Positions 1 to 10,340 of a DNA stretch of 64,000 nucleotides are shown one piece after another (position 1 is the stretch's first letter; every line of letters starts with the position of its first letter). Source of the stretch: Bacteroidales bacterium (GTDB lineage Bacteria > Bacteroidota > Bacteroidia > Bacteroidales > WCHB1-69); contig JAGCGA010000006.1 of NCBI GenBank assembly GCA_017649855.1, positions 30,719 through 94,718 on the forward strand. Reading direction: 5' to 3'. A program made the translations under genes and the position numbers. The notes below the pieces were generated by a model. The model ran no database searches, was not told where the DNA came from, and saw only the letters and a list, made by a program, of their open reading frames with translations.

Positions 1-360
1 CTGTTCTCTCCGTTGTCCCTCTCCTTTGATGGTCACCTCGTCAATCGTAGTCGTGTTCGGAACCAAGGTGTAGCGCTTCACGATGGTGGTGTCTTTGCGT
101 ATCGTGATCGTATCATACAGGTCTACATAGCCCATCATCGTGATCTTGGCCACATATTGTCCCTTGGGAACCTTGGTCATGATAAAGGCGCCCTTGCCGT
201 CAGACATAGCACCATAGGAGGTCCCTTCCAGATGGATCATGCAGTAACCCAAAGCCTCCCCGTTGGAATCATCATAGGTGAAACCCTTGATGGTAGAGCC
301 CTGCGCCCATGCGGCAACAGCAAAGAAAGAACATATCGTAAAAAGTAGCAGTCGCTTCAT
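1..360 (-). CDS. TonB-dependent receptor or related outer-membrane protein, N-terminal part (cut by window edge)
   Basis: The reverse strand reads from an ATG at 360 to the window edge without a stop, giving 120 residues of an incomplete protein. Residues 1-20 (MKRLLLFTICSFFAVAAWAQ) form a clear signal peptide. Residues 21 to about 105 look like a carboxypeptidase-regulatory-like beta sandwich (GSTIKGFTYDD, then MSDGKGAFIMTKVPKGQY). It is followed by TIDEVTIKGEG, the usual entry into a TonB plug domain. In Bacteroidota this arrangement heads SusC-type and other TonB-dependent transporters, and some other outer-membrane proteins. The substrate cannot be told from this fragment. The gene is divergent from ruvA. 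Confidence 0.75.
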   Translation of the reverse strand, partial: MKRLLLFTICSFFAVAAWAQGSTIKGFTYDDSNGEALGYCMIHLEGTSYGAMSDGKGAFIMTKVPKGQYVAKITMMGYVDLYDTITIRKDTTIVKRYTLVPNTTTIDEVTIKGEGQRREQ

Positions 361-381
361 ATACATTTTTATTAAAGGGCG

Positions 382-389
382 CAAAAATA
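382..389 (-). promoter_or_regulatory. -7 box for the receptor gene
   Basis: The reverse strand reads TATTTTTG, matching the Bacteroidota TAnnTTTG -7 element, about 22 bases before the ATG at 360. Confidence 0.55.
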
Positions 390-460
390 CAAAAAAAGTG
401 TTTCTTTATTGTTATCGTTTTTCATTCATAAAAAATCTAAAAAATTATGTATGTTTTTTA

Positions 461-468
461 TACTTTTG
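461..468 (+). promoter_or_regulatory. -7 box for ruvA-sprA
   Basis: TACTTTTG matches the TAnnTTTG -7 element and lies 22 bases before the ruvA ATG at 491. Its position excludes the longer upstream reading frame as the true N-terminus. Confidence 0.6.
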
Positions 469-490
469 CAGCCTGTTTGAAAAGACCATC

Positions 491-1081
491 ATGATAAGTT
501 TTATCAAAGGGAAAATAGTGACGGCCACACCCGCTTATGTGGTCATTGAGACAGCTGGCGGAATCGGCTTCTGCGTTAACATTTCGTTGGCCACCTATTC
601 GCAGATCAAAGACCTGGGGGAGGTGACGTTGCATACCCATTACATCATCAAGGAAGACGCTCAGGTTTTGTACGGTTTTGCGGAAGAAGAGGAGCGCGAA
701 CTCTTCCAATTGCTCATCTCCGTCAATGGGGTAGGCCCCAACACCGCACGACTCATCCTCTCCTCCATGTCGGTGGGCGAAGTGTTGAACGCCATCGCCA
801 CGGACAACGTGAAAGCCATCCAGTCCATCAAAGGCATCGGTGCCAAGACCGCCCAGCGTCTGATCATTGAATTGAAAGACAAGACCAAGAAACTCTCTTT
901 GTCCGACTCAACAAAAATTTCAATCACATACAATAATAATAAATATGATGCGTTAACCGCATTAGTCGCTTTGGGATTTCCAAAGGCCGGAGCCGAATCC
1001 GTCTTGGATAAGATCATCAAAGCAGAAGGGATTAATTTATCAGTGGAAGATCTGATAAAGAAGGCGTTAAAATATTTATAG
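491..1081 (+). CDS. ruvA: Holliday junction branch migration protein RuvA
   Basis: This 196-residue protein is the DNA-binding subunit that holds the four-way junction while RuvB drives branch migration in recombination repair. The N-terminal OB-fold domain is residues 1-63. Two helix-hairpin-helix motifs are visible (SVNGVGPNTARLIL near 78-90 and SIKGIGAKTAQRLI near 112-125). A short C-terminal domain (about 150-196) would contact RuvB. The ATG at 491 gives the usual family length and follows a good -7 box; the open frame upstream lies in the promoter region and is not coding. The stop is 8 bases before sprA, so the two genes are probably co-transcribed, an arrangement I recall from other Bacteroidota. 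Confidence 0.97.
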   Translation: MISFIKGKIVTATPAYVVIETAGGIGFCVNISLATYSQIKDLGEVTLHTHYIIKEDAQVLYGFAEEEERELFQLLISVNGVGPNTARLILSSMSVGEVLNAIATDNVKAIQSIKGIGAKTAQRLIIELKDKTKKLSLSDSTKISITYNNNKYDALTALVALGFPKAGAESVLDKIIKAEGINLSVEDLIKKALKYL

Positions 1082-1089
1082 TTAGACTT

Positions 1090-4000
1090 TTGAAAAAGAC
1101 AGATAAGAACAAAATACTATATACCACATGGGCTATTGTCTCCTTGTGTGTGTGCATCACTTTAGGATATGCCGCCAATGCGAGACTACATGATGCAACC
1201 CTACCCCACCCCCAAAAGGAGGAGTCTGTAGAAGAAACTGCTGACACCTCCCTTCCGGTGGATTATGGAAAACTCCTGTTGGCGAATACTGCACTCACCC
1301 CTCCCGATTCCAACGAAGAGTCTGGGGTGCCACAGCCTGACAACAATCCCCTGAACAATCAACATTACAGCCCGTTCTATCTCCAAGACCCTCCCGGCAT
1401 AGGCACCGTCATCCAATACAACCCCGAGACCAACACCTATGAGTTCCAATACCAGACCGGCAATGTGCCTTATGGTCCAGGGGCCTATATGGACATCAAC
1501 GAATACATCAATTACGACCTGCAGCAGAGCATTCAGAACTACTGGCACTCCAACAGCGTGGGCGCCACGGGCAAACGCAATGGCGGTGGCGGCCTGATTC
1601 CGGAGCTGCACGTGGGCGGCGACCTTTTTGAGAGCATCTTCGGCAGCAACACCATCGATATCCGACCTTCCGGTAACATTGAGGTCAAGTTCGGAGTCAA
1701 GCACACGCAAACCCAGAACTACTCCCTACCGGTGAAGCAACGCCGGCATACCGACTTCGACTTCGACCAGGACATCCAGCTGAACATGATTGCGCGGGTG
1801 GGTGACAAGATCGAGTTCAACCTCAACTATGCGACCAACCAGCTGCAAGTGGGTACCAACAATGATGTGATGAAGCTCAAATATGGCGGCAAAGAGGATG
1901 ACATTCTGCAGTTGATAGAGTTCGGTAATGTGACCATGCCGCTCAACAGCACCCTGATCACCGGTAGCCAGAACCTCTTCGGTGTGAAGGGGCAGTTCAA
2001 GTTCGGCAACCTGACCGTTACGGGTGTGGCCGCACAGAAGAAAGGCGCCACGCAAAGTGCCTCCATCACGAACGGCGCCGCGGAAGAGGAGTTCTATTTC
2101 AGCGCCGACCAATACGAAGAGAACCGCCACTTCTTCCTGGCACAGTTCTTCCGGGACCACTACAATGAATATCTGAGCACCCTGCCACTGGTAGGATCCC
2201 CCATCGTCATCACCAAGATCGAAGTGTGGCGCACCACCATCGGAGCTGCCACCAATGAAAACCGTAATATTGTCGCCTTCACCGACTTGGGAGAAGCAGA
2301 TCCCGAATTTGCCTCCTTCTCTTACAATCCGATGTACCAAGGTGGCCAGTATCCGGACGACAACATCAACAACCTGATGATGGTGGTGGACACCTCTTTA
2401 TATCGAACACTCTCCAACGTATCCGCCAACATGCACTCCATCGGCATGAACTCCGGCAAGAACTACGAGAAGTTAGAGAGTGCCCGCTTGCTCTCCCCCA
2501 GCGAATATACCGTCAACACCAAGTTGGGCTTCATCTCCCTGAATTCCGCGCTGAGCGCCGATCAGGTGCTGGCCGTGGCCTTCCAATATACGGTCATTGG
2601 CGACGACAATGTGTATCAGGTGGGTGAGTTCTCCAATGAGGTGACAGCTCCCAACTGTATCCGGGTGAAGTTGCTGAAGAGCAGCAACACCAACACCAAG
2701 TCTCCGCTTTGGAAGTTGATGATGAAAAACGTCTATAGCCTCTCCGCCTACCAGGTCTCGAGTGAAAAGTTCCGCTTGAACATTCTCTACACCGGTGATG
2801 CGGAAGGTGTGCCGAACGGTTTCTTCACACAAGGTTCCGAAAAAGGCATCCCGTTGATCCGTCTGTTAGGCCTTGACCGTTTGAATCAGCAACAGGATCC
2901 CAACCCGGATGGTATCTTCGACTTTATTGACAATGCCGCCACCGTCGGTGGTACCATCAACTCCAACAATGGACGTATCTACTTCCCGACCATAGAGCCT
3001 TTCGGTAAAGACCTGAGGGCTGTCATCACGGAACCCGAGCTGGCCGACAAATATGCGTTCGACTCTCTGTACACCATGACGAAAACCATGGCACAGCAGA
3101 TCACCAACAAAAACAAGTTTTACATTGAGGGTACCTACCGTTCCTCCTACGGGTCGGAGTTCCGCATCCCGACCACCAATGTGGCGCAAGGCTCTGTCAA
3201 GGTGACCGCTGGTGGTATCACCTTACAGGAGAATGTGGACTACACCGTCAACTACGACATGGGTACGGTCTCCATCATCAACCAGGGCTATCTCAACTCC
3301 GGAACACCCATCAACGTTTCATGGGAGCCGGAAGACGAATATGGTACCGACCAATATCTCTTCGGGGCCAACTTGGACTATGCCTTCTCCCCCAACTTCA
3401 ACATCGGGGCCACGCTCATGAATCTGCGCGAACGGCCCTTCACCAACAAGGTCAATTATGGCGATGAGCCCATCAACAACTTCATCTGGGGCATGAACTT
3501 CGCCTACAAGGCTGAGTTGCCCTTTGTAACCAAAGCTGTTGACCTGCTCTCTTTCCATAGCACCACCACCCAATCATTCTTGAATCTAGAGGGTGAGTTT
3601 GCCCATTTTGTGCCGGGTCATGCCCGGGCCATCGGTAAGAAGGGAACCACCTACATTGACAACTTCGAGGCGGCCAAGACAACCATCGCCCTGAACACCT
3701 TTGCCAACTGGGTGTTGGCTTCCACGCCGCAAGGTCAGCCCGACCTCTTCCCGGAGGCTGGTGCTGTTTCCATCACCGACAATGTCCGCAAACAACTGGC
3801 ATATGGTTACAACCGCGCCCACCTCTCATGGTACATCGTGGACCAGTCCGTCTTCTACAACGGCAACTCCGCCACTCCTTCCAACCTGACCGCCGAAGAT
3901 CTCTCGGCTCCTTACGCCCGTGCGGTCTATGAGCCGGAGCTCTTCCCATACAAGGAATACGATGGTACCACCATCTCCACCTACATGCCGGTCTTCAACT

Positions 4001-7000
4001 TGGCCTACTATCCTTCCGAAAAGGGACCGTACAACTATGATGTGACGGGATCTGAAGGCTACTCACATGGTATCAATGATGATGGTACTCTGCGCGAACC
4101 CAAGTCGCGCTGGGGCGGTATCATGCGCAAATTTGACAACACCGACTTCGAATCCTCCAACTACGAATACATCGAATTCTGGATGATGGATCCTTTTATT
4201 GAAAATGAGAATCATACCGGTGGTAAGCTCTATTTCAACTTAGGTGATATCTCCGAGGACATTCTGCGGGATGGTATGAAGTCTTTCGAAAGCGGACTTC
4301 CTGCGGATGGAGGTGATGAAGATGTGGAATTCACCGTCTGGGGTCGTGTCCCGACCGTCCAGCAGATTGTCAACGCCTTTGATCTGAATCTGGATTCACG
4401 CCCCAACCAGGATGTCGGTTATGACGGTTTGCGGGATGATCGCGAGCAGATCTACTTCAACGACAACTATCTGCAACTCATTGCCAACGCCTACGGCAAC
4501 GCTTCCCAAGCATATGTCCAGGCGCTCCGTGACCCTTCCAATGACGACTACCACTTCTATCGAGGCAGCGACTATGACCAAGCCGACGTCAAGGTGGTGG
4601 AACGTTACAAATACTACAACAATTCTGAAGGCAACTCCCCGACAGACAACCAAAGTCCGGAGTCCTATCCCACCTCAGCGTCCTCCATCCCGAACTTGGA
4701 GGACATGAATAACGACAACACGCTCAGCGAGGATGAAAAATATTACCAATATGTCATCCAGTTGGATCCCCAGCACATGGTGGTGGGCGAGAACTATATC
4801 AACGATGTCTATGAGGCGGTTTCCTCTCCGCTGCCGAACGGAGAGCGTTTAACCACCAAATGGTATCAGTTCCGTATTCCCATCCACAATCCTGACAGGG
4901 TCGTCAACAACATCTCGGGCTTCAACTCCATCCGTTTCATGCGTATGTTCCTCCGTGACTTTGAGGAGCCTATCATCTGCCGTTTTGCCACCTTTGAGCT
5001 TGTGCGCAGCGACTGGCGTACTTACAACCTGGGATTGCAGGAAGAGGGCGACTACACACCCACACAGGGTGATGGCGAGGGCTCTTTCTATGTGGGAACG
5101 GTCAGCTACGAGGAAAACTCCAACAGGACACCCATCCCTTACGTGCTGCCTCCTGGCATCGAACGCGAAACCATTGCCGGCTTGAACACCTACCAGATCA
5201 ACGAACAGGCCCTGACTTTGAAAGCCGTGGACTTGGTGGATGGCGACGCCCGTGCCGTTTACAAGAGCACCTCCTATGACCTCCGCAATTTCGAAACCCT
5301 GCAGATGGCTATCCACGCTGAGTCTATCGTCAGCTCCAACGACCTGCAGAAAGGGGACATCTCCACGTTCATCCGGCTAGGCTCCGACTTCACCGACAAC
5401 TACTATGAATATGAGATCCCCGTGGAGATCACTCCTTGGGGTGTTGGCAAAGACACTTTCGCCATCTGGCCGCTGGCCAACAACATGGTGATCTATCTGG
5501 ACTCCCTGGTCTCCTTGAAGATGGAACGCAATCTGGCTGTCCGTAGAGGCGACCTCACCAGCAACCTGATCCCCTACACCAAGTATCTGGAAGACGGCAA
5601 CAAGATGACCATCGTCGGCAACCCGAACTTAGGCGATGTGACCACCATCATGATCGGTATCCGAAACCCGAAAAAGCAGAGCATGATGGATAACGATGAT
5701 ATGGAGCCCAAATCTGTGGAAGTGTGGGTGAATGAGTTGCGATTGGTGGGCTTCGATGACCGACAGGGCTTTGCCGCTCTCTTGCGTGCCCGTATGAACA
5801 TTGCCGATGTGGGTGACCTTACCGTTTCCGGCACCTACTCCACTCCAGGATTCGGCAGCATCGAACAATCCCTGACCGAACGCTCCCACGAGACCAACGT
5901 GAATCTGGACATCGCCACTAATATCGATGGTGGAAAACTCTTCTTCCCTGAGAAGTGGAATATCAAGATTCCTTTCCATTACGACTACTCCATGGGCATG
6001 GCTTTGCCCGAATATAACCCCTTGAATCCGGATGTGAAACTGCAAGACGATCTGGCTTTGTGCGAGACCGCAGCAGAACGCGACTCCCTTCGTCGTCTGT
6101 CCACCGCCTATACGCAACGTCAGAACATCAACCTGATGAATGTGCGCAAGGAGCGTAGTTTCGACAAGGGTTCGATGAAGATGCACCCTTGGGATATTGA
6201 AAACTTTGACCTCTCCTACTCCTATTCCGAGTTGATTCAACGGGATGAGGACCTCGAGATGAACAACGAGCTCACCCACAACGGCGAGATAGGCTACACC
6301 TTCAGCACCAACCCCAAGAACTACCGTCCCTTCAGCAAGATGAAATGGACGCGCAGCAAATGGCTGCAGCTGATCCGCGACTTCAACATCACCCCCATGC
6401 CGAAGAATGTGGTGGTCAGAACCTCGATGCGAAGAGAGCTCCAAGCCTTCAAGTATCGCCCGAAGAGCCAAGGCAACATCATTGTGGACACCAGTTTCGT
6501 CAAATCTTTTGACTGGACTCGTAATTATGCCCTTAACTGGGATATTTTCCAGAGCCTGAAGCTGGAATTCCGTGCCGATGCCTCCGCCCGTATTGACGAA
6601 CCTGACGGCCTCATTGACACCCGTACCGAAAAAGACTCCATCTGGCACAATGTAGGACGGGGCGGCCGGACCACCGACTATCGGCAGATCTTCAGCGGCA
6701 CCTACCAGCTGCCTATCAACAAAATCCCGCTCTTCAACTGGGTGAATGCCAACGTTCGTTACCAATCCAACTACCAGTTCACAGCCTCGGCCTTGTCACT
6801 GGCCTATCTGGGCAACACCATCCAGAACTCCAACACCATCCAAGGCAATGTCAACTTGAACTTTGTGACGTTATACAACAATATCCCCTACCTGAAGAAG
6901 GTCAACCAAGGTAACCGTAAGCCTCAGACAAGCCAGAAAAAAGACAAAGGCCAATTTGACAAAAACAAAGAAAAAGGGGAAGAGGAGACCGTAGCTGCCA

Positions 7001-8385
7001 AGGACTCTATTAAGGAGAAGCCCAATTACGGAAAGATCATCCTGGACGGTACGCTTCGTTTCTTCATGATGGTCCGCAATGTGTCGGCCAACTACACCCG
7101 TGGCGCGGGAACCATCCTGCCTGGCTACATGGGCACACCCAAGTTTTTCGGCATCGACCTCCACGACAAGTCCCCGGGCTTCCTGTTTGTCTTTGGCGGA
7201 CAGCCGGATGTGCAGGCGATCGGCGCCCAACGCCACTGGCTCACCACCGACTCGCTGATGAACACCGCCTACCAACGCACCCGCAACGAGAATCTTAACC
7301 TGCGGGCCACCGTCGAACCGTTCCGTGACTTCCGTATCGAGGTGTCGGCTACCCGCCGGTACACCGAAAACTACTCCGAATATTTCCATGTTGACGAGGA
7401 GGGCATCCTCTATCATTATACCCCTCAACGCAATGGCTCCTTCAGCATGACCTACTGCGGTTTGAGAACCTTCTTCCAAGATTATAACCAATTGTTTGAA
7501 GATTTCCGCGACATCCGTATGACCATCGCCAACCGTCTGGCAGAAGCCAATCCGAACTACACGGGCGAAGTGAATCCGGAGACTGGCTTCCCTGAAGGCT
7601 ACAGTGAAGTGTCGCAAGATGTGCTGATGGGCGCCTTCTTCTCCGCCTATATGGGAAAAGACGCAGAGAAGATGGACCTCTCCACCCCGTTCCTGAAGAT
7701 TCCGTTGCCTAACTGGCGACTCACCTACAACGGTTTCTCCAAAATCAAGGGTATCGACAAGGTGTTCCAAAGCCTCTCCATTGCACACAGCTACACCTGC
7801 ACCTACCAGATAGGTGGTTTTGCCACCAACCTCTCCTATGTCGAAGGAGCCGGGGCTGTGAATGCCCTGGGCGACTTCATCCCCAGAGAAGAGATGAACC
7901 AGATGGCCCTGTCAGAACAATTCGCACCGCTCATCGGCTTCGACATGACCCTGCGTAACAGCATGCTGCTGAAAGTGGAATACAAGCAATCCCGCAACGT
8001 TGCCCTTAGCTTCACCAACAACCAGATCACCGAGACCTCCAGCTTTGAACTGGCCGTTTCCGGCGGCTACCGTTTCAAGGATCTGAAAATTGGCCTGATC
8101 TTCGCCGGACAAAAACGACAGTTCGTCAGCGACCTGAATGTGACCGCCGGCGTCGGCATCAAGAGCAACCAGACCCAACTGCGCAAGATCCAAGAACTCC
8201 AAGACCAAGTGACGGCAGGCTCCCTGACCGCCACCATCAATGTGGCTGCCGAATACCAATTCAGCCAGATGGTCGGTATCAAGTTCTACTACGACCAAAC
8301 CATCAACAGACCGAAGGTCCAGAATCAGTACAACAACATGAACTTCGAGACTGGCATCGCACTGCGCCTCATGCTCTCTCAATAG
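1090..8385 (+). CDS. sprA: Outer-membrane T9SS translocon / gliding motility protein SprA (Sov)
   Basis: This very large protein (2,431 residues) matches the SprA/Sov family, the giant outer-membrane beta barrel through which T9SS cargo leaves the cell. A hydrophobic segment (about residues 9-30) serves as signal peptide. The rest is rich in aromatic and polar beta strands and ends in a typical barrel terminus (ETGIALRLMLSQ). A Lys/Glu-rich insert lies near residues 1945-1970 (KKDKGQFDKNKEKGEEE). The start is TTG at 1090, 8 bases after the ruvA stop; no ATG fits the signal peptide. The length agrees with known SprA/Sov proteins (about 2,400-2,500). Two T9SS-type cargo genes occur in the same window. 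Confidence 0.95.
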   Translation: MKKTDKNKILYTTWAIVSLCVCITLGYAANARLHDATLPHPQKEESVEETADTSLPVDYGKLLLANTALTPPDSNEESGVPQPDNNPLNNQHYSPFYLQDPPGIGTVIQYNPETNTYEFQYQTGNVPYGPGAYMDINEYINYDLQQSIQNYWHSNSVGATGKRNGGGGLIPELHVGGDLFESIFGSNTIDIRPSGNIEVKFGVKHTQTQNYSLPVKQRRHTDFDFDQDIQLNMIARVGDKIEFNLNYATNQLQVGTNNDVMKLKYGGKEDDILQLIEFGNVTMPLNSTLITGSQNLFGVKGQFKFGNLTVTGVAAQKKGATQSASITNGAAEEEFYFSADQYEENRHFFLAQFFRDHYNEYLSTLPLVGSPIVITKIEVWRTTIGAATNENRNIVAFTDLGEADPEFASFSYNPMYQGGQYPDDNINNLMMVVDTSLYRTLSNVSANMHSIGMNSGKNYEKLESARLLSPSEYTVNTKLGFISLNSALSADQVLAVAFQYTVIGDDNVYQVGEFSNEVTAPNCIRVKLLKSSNTNTKSPLWKLMMKNVYSLSAYQVSSEKFRLNILYTGDAEGVPNGFFTQGSEKGIPLIRLLGLDRLNQQQDPNPDGIFDFIDNAATVGGTINSNNGRIYFPTIEPFGKDLRAVITEPELADKYAFDSLYTMTKTMAQQITNKNKFYIEGTYRSSYGSEFRIPTTNVAQGSVKVTAGGITLQENVDYTVNYDMGTVSIINQGYLNSGTPINVSWEPEDEYGTDQYLFGANLDYAFSPNFNIGATLMNLRERPFTNKVNYGDEPINNFIWGMNFAYKAELPFVTKAVDLLSFHSTTTQSFLNLEGEFAHFVPGHARAIGKKGTTYIDNFEAAKTTIALNTFANWVLASTPQGQPDLFPEAGAVSITDNVRKQLAYGYNRAHLSWYIVDQSVFYNGNSATPSNLTAEDLSAPYARAVYEPELFPYKEYDGTTISTYMPVFNLAYYPSEKGPYNYDVTGSEGYSHGINDDGTLREPKSRWGGIMRKFDNTDFESSNYEYIEFWMMDPFIENENHTGGKLYFNLGDISEDILRDGMKSFESGLPADGGDEDVEFTVWGRVPTVQQIVNAFDLNLDSRPNQDVGYDGLRDDREQIYFNDNYLQLIANAYGNASQAYVQALRDPSNDDYHFYRGSDYDQADVKVVERYKYYNNSEGNSPTDNQSPESYPTSASSIPNLEDMNNDNTLSEDEKYYQYVIQLDPQHMVVGENYINDVYEAVSSPLPNGERLTTKWYQFRIPIHNPDRVVNNISGFNSIRFMRMFLRDFEEPIICRFATFELVRSDWRTYNLGLQEEGDYTPTQGDGEGSFYVGTVSYEENSNRTPIPYVLPPGIERETIAGLNTYQINEQALTLKAVDLVDGDARAVYKSTSYDLRNFETLQMAIHAESIVSSNDLQKGDISTFIRLGSDFTDNYYEYEIPVEITPWGVGKDTFAIWPLANNMVIYLDSLVSLKMERNLAVRRGDLTSNLIPYTKYLEDGNKMTIVGNPNLGDVTTIMIGIRNPKKQSMMDNDDMEPKSVEVWVNELRLVGFDDRQGFAALLRARMNIADVGDLTVSGTYSTPGFGSIEQSLTERSHETNVNLDIATNIDGGKLFFPEKWNIKIPFHYDYSMGMALPEYNPLNPDVKLQDDLALCETAAERDSLRRLSTAYTQRQNINLMNVRKERSFDKGSMKMHPWDIENFDLSYSYSELIQRDEDLEMNNELTHNGEIGYTFSTNPKNYRPFSKMKWTRSKWLQLIRDFNITPMPKNVVVRTSMRRELQAFKYRPKSQGNIIVDTSFVKSFDWTRNYALNWDIFQSLKLEFRADASARIDEPDGLIDTRTEKDSIWHNVGRGGRTTDYRQIFSGTYQLPINKIPLFNWVNANVRYQSNYQFTASALSLAYLGNTIQNSNTIQGNVNLNFVTLYNNIPYLKKVNQGNRKPQTSQKKDKGQFDKNKEKGEEETVAAKDSIKEKPNYGKIILDGTLRFFMMVRNVSANYTRGAGTILPGYMGTPKFFGIDLHDKSPGFLFVFGGQPDVQAIGAQRHWLTTDSLMNTAYQRTRNENLNLRATVEPFRDFRIEVSATRRYTENYSEYFHVDEEGILYHYTPQRNGSFSMTYCGLRTFFQDYNQLFEDFRDIRMTIANRLAEANPNYTGEVNPETGFPEGYSEVSQDVLMGAFFSAYMGKDAEKMDLSTPFLKIPLPNWRLTYNGFSKIKGIDKVFQSLSIAHSYTCTYQIGGFATNLSYVEGAGAVNALGDFIPREEMNQMALSEQFAPLIGFDMTLRNSMLLKVEYKQSRNVALSFTNNQITETSSFELAVSGGYRFKDLKIGLIFAGQKRQFVSDLNVTAGVGIKSNQTQLRKIQELQDQVTAGSLTATINVAAEYQFSQMVGIKFYYDQTINRPKVQNQYNNMNFETGIALRLMLSQ

Positions 8386-8462
8386 CGGGATTTCCCGTAG
8401 TTCTTGACATCTCCCTATTGAAAAATTGTGTTTTTTTATGAAACTACACAACAAGATTTTAT

Positions 8463-8470
8463 TATTTTTG
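8463..8470 (+). promoter_or_regulatory. -7 box for the 8494 lipoprotein gene
   Basis: TATTTTTG fits TAnnTTTG and lies 23 bases before the ATG at 8494, which argues for that start over the open frame further upstream. Confidence 0.55.
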
Positions 8471-8493
8471 CACCTCAAAAAATAATTAGGATT

Positions 8494-8895
8494 ATGAAAA
8501 GAATTAAATTTTTGATTCCGATACTGGTAGCCGCCATCGTGGCTTTTGCCTTCTCCCAGTGCAAGAAAAACCACGACTGCACCATGCATATTGAATGCTA
8601 CTATTCCAACAACGGCATTGACACCGGCGCAGTATGCCCTAACGCCCATATCGTGGTCGGAAAAGCGGAATATGCCGATTATGCCCGCGCAGACGGCTAT
8701 ACCAATATCCAGGGAATCTTTGAACACATATTCCCCTACCCCGCCCTGCTCGACGTGGTGGCCAACAAGGCTGACACCACCTGGGACGAGGAAGGCAACA
8801 TCGTGGATGTCAAGTATTACACCGGCGCCGCACAAGTGCAAGTCAACGACGGTGAGACTACCTCTAAGACCATCCTGATGGTTCAAACGTATTAA
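8494..8895 (+). CDS. Small hypothetical lipoprotein
   Basis: The product is 133 residues. Residues 1-22 are a hydrophobic signal segment followed by Cys23 (AFAFSQC), a plausible lipidation site, then a lysine-rich start of the mature chain (CKKNHDC). The mature part has further cysteines and looks like a small beta-rich domain; no catalytic motif is visible. I do not recognise the family. It has its own -7 box and sits between sprA and the lytic transglycosylase, but nothing in the sequence ties it to either. The ATG at 8494 was chosen because it follows the promoter and begins directly with the signal peptide. Confidence 0.8.
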   Translation: MKRIKFLIPILVAAIVAFAFSQCKKNHDCTMHIECYYSNNGIDTGAVCPNAHIVVGKAEYADYARADGYTNIQGIFEHIFPYPALLDVVANKADTTWDEEGNIVDVKYYTGAAQVQVNDGETTSKTILMVQTY

Positions 8896-8972
8896 TTCTA
8901 TTCACTCCCATCCTCCCCTCGCTGCCTATTCTCTTCCGATCACGTGGATGACCGAATACAAAATTCTATGTT

Positions 8973-10340
8973 TTGAAGAAAAAAATAATCGGTGAAATAA
9001 CATTCCTAATTGCCACCATTATCTTGTTGGGTGCGTTGTTCCTTCGCGGAAGAATCGACTACACCCCCATCTCCAACATCATCAAACACGAAAAGAAGTC
9101 CTACCACCATAGCGACACTCTTAAGGCACTTATCTTCTATCATGCCGCGGATTACTTTGTTTATCACGGACAAGTAATTGGTTTTCAGTATGATATGATT
9201 AAACAGATGGCAAAAGACTTCAACATGAAGGTGGATATCTCCATTGAGGCTGACCCTGACAGCATGATGATGAAATCCTTCAGCAACCAGTATGACATCA
9301 TCGGCTTCGACTTCGACAAGAACTTCTTCTCCCCCATGTATCTCACGCTTTCGGAGCCGCACTCGTACACCTATCCTATCTTGCTGATACGAAAAAAGAT
9401 GGAGTTTGACAGTTCCGGCACCCATGTAGTGCATATTCCAGCCCAATACAACCAGAAGCTGGACCTCTCCAAGTTGCAGATGCCGGGTACCTGGCGGCAG
9501 CAAAACCATCCTGAAAAGACCGTGGAGGACCTGATTGAGATGTTGGAGGACACGCTGATCGATTATGTGGTCTGCAACCACAACATCGCCATCACCCTAT
9601 TGCCGTTTTACAAGAACCTGGAAATGGGTCCACGCATTGGGGAAGACTTTCCTCGCAACTGGGTGCTGGACCCCAGGAACAAAACCTTGAACGACTCCAT
9701 CAACCTATGGCTGACCAACATGAAGGAGACCAAGTTCTACAAACGGATTTGTCTTCGTTATCTGTCCCAGCATTCCCAAATCATCAACAACTCCTTTGGA
9801 AAGAAGCGGGACAACATCTCCACCTACGACAAATGCATCCAGGCGGCTAGCAAGCATCACAATTTGGATTGGCGTTTTGTATCTTCCATCATTTATCAGG
9901 AGTCGCACTTTTGCACCGATGTGTTAGGCATGGGTGGCAGCTATGGCATCATGCAGATGATGCCCGTGACGTATGAACGATACGGTCTCACCGACACCTC
10001 CACCGTGGAGGAGCAGATATGGGCCGGTGTGAAATACATCCGCTTCCTGTACAATATCTTCAATGGGAAAGTGGACACCAACGACATCTATTATTTTGTG
10101 GCCGGTTCTTACAACTCCGGACCGGGCCATATTCTGGACGCCATCACTTTAAGCAAGAAGTATGGTGGCGACAGCGAGCATTGGGAATCGGTGAAGGATT
10201 TTCTCCTTTTGAAATCACACAAAGAATACTACAGCGATCCGGATGTCAAATGCGGATATTACCCTGGCAAACACACGGTCAATTATGTGCAGGAGGTGAT
10301 GGATCGTTATAACGGATATAAACTTACAAAGAAGGAATGA
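8973..10340 (+). CDS. mltF: Membrane-bound lytic murein transglycosylase F-like protein
   Basis: This 455-residue protein combines an N-terminal membrane segment (about residues 7-25), a periplasmic solute-binding-like domain (about 45-265), and a C-terminal SLT lysozyme-like domain (about 285-440). That order is diagnostic for MltF, which cleaves peptidoglycan glycan strands to 1,6-anhydromuramyl ends. The SLT domain shows the catalytic glutamate (Glu310 in YQESHF), then GSYGIMQMMP and AGSYNSGPGH. The start is TTG at 8973; the nearby ATG at 8968 stops at once. It overlaps purD by four bases (ATGA), which suggests translational coupling. Confidence 0.9.
   Translation: MKKKIIGEITFLIATIILLGALFLRGRIDYTPISNIIKHEKKSYHHSDTLKALIFYHAADYFVYHGQVIGFQYDMIKQMAKDFNMKVDISIEADPDSMMMKSFSNQYDIIGFDFDKNFFSPMYLTLSEPHSYTYPILLIRKKMEFDSSGTHVVHIPAQYNQKLDLSKLQMPGTWRQQNHPEKTVEDLIEMLEDTLIDYVVCNHNIAITLLPFYKNLEMGPRIGEDFPRNWVLDPRNKTLNDSINLWLTNMKETKFYKRICLRYLSQHSQIINNSFGKKRDNISTYDKCIQAASKHHNLDWRFVSSIIYQESHFCTDVLGMGGSYGIMQMMPVTYERYGLTDTSTVEEQIWAGVKYIRFLYNIFNGKVDTNDIYYFVAGSYNSGPGHILDAITLSKKYGGDSEHWESVKDFLLLKSHKEYYSDPDVKCGYYPGKHTVNYVQEVMDRYNGYKLTKKE

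Noticed and set aside
8386..8397. CGGGATTTCCCG hairpin after sprA as a terminator
   Set aside because: The stem is only five base pairs with a two-base loop and has no following T-run.
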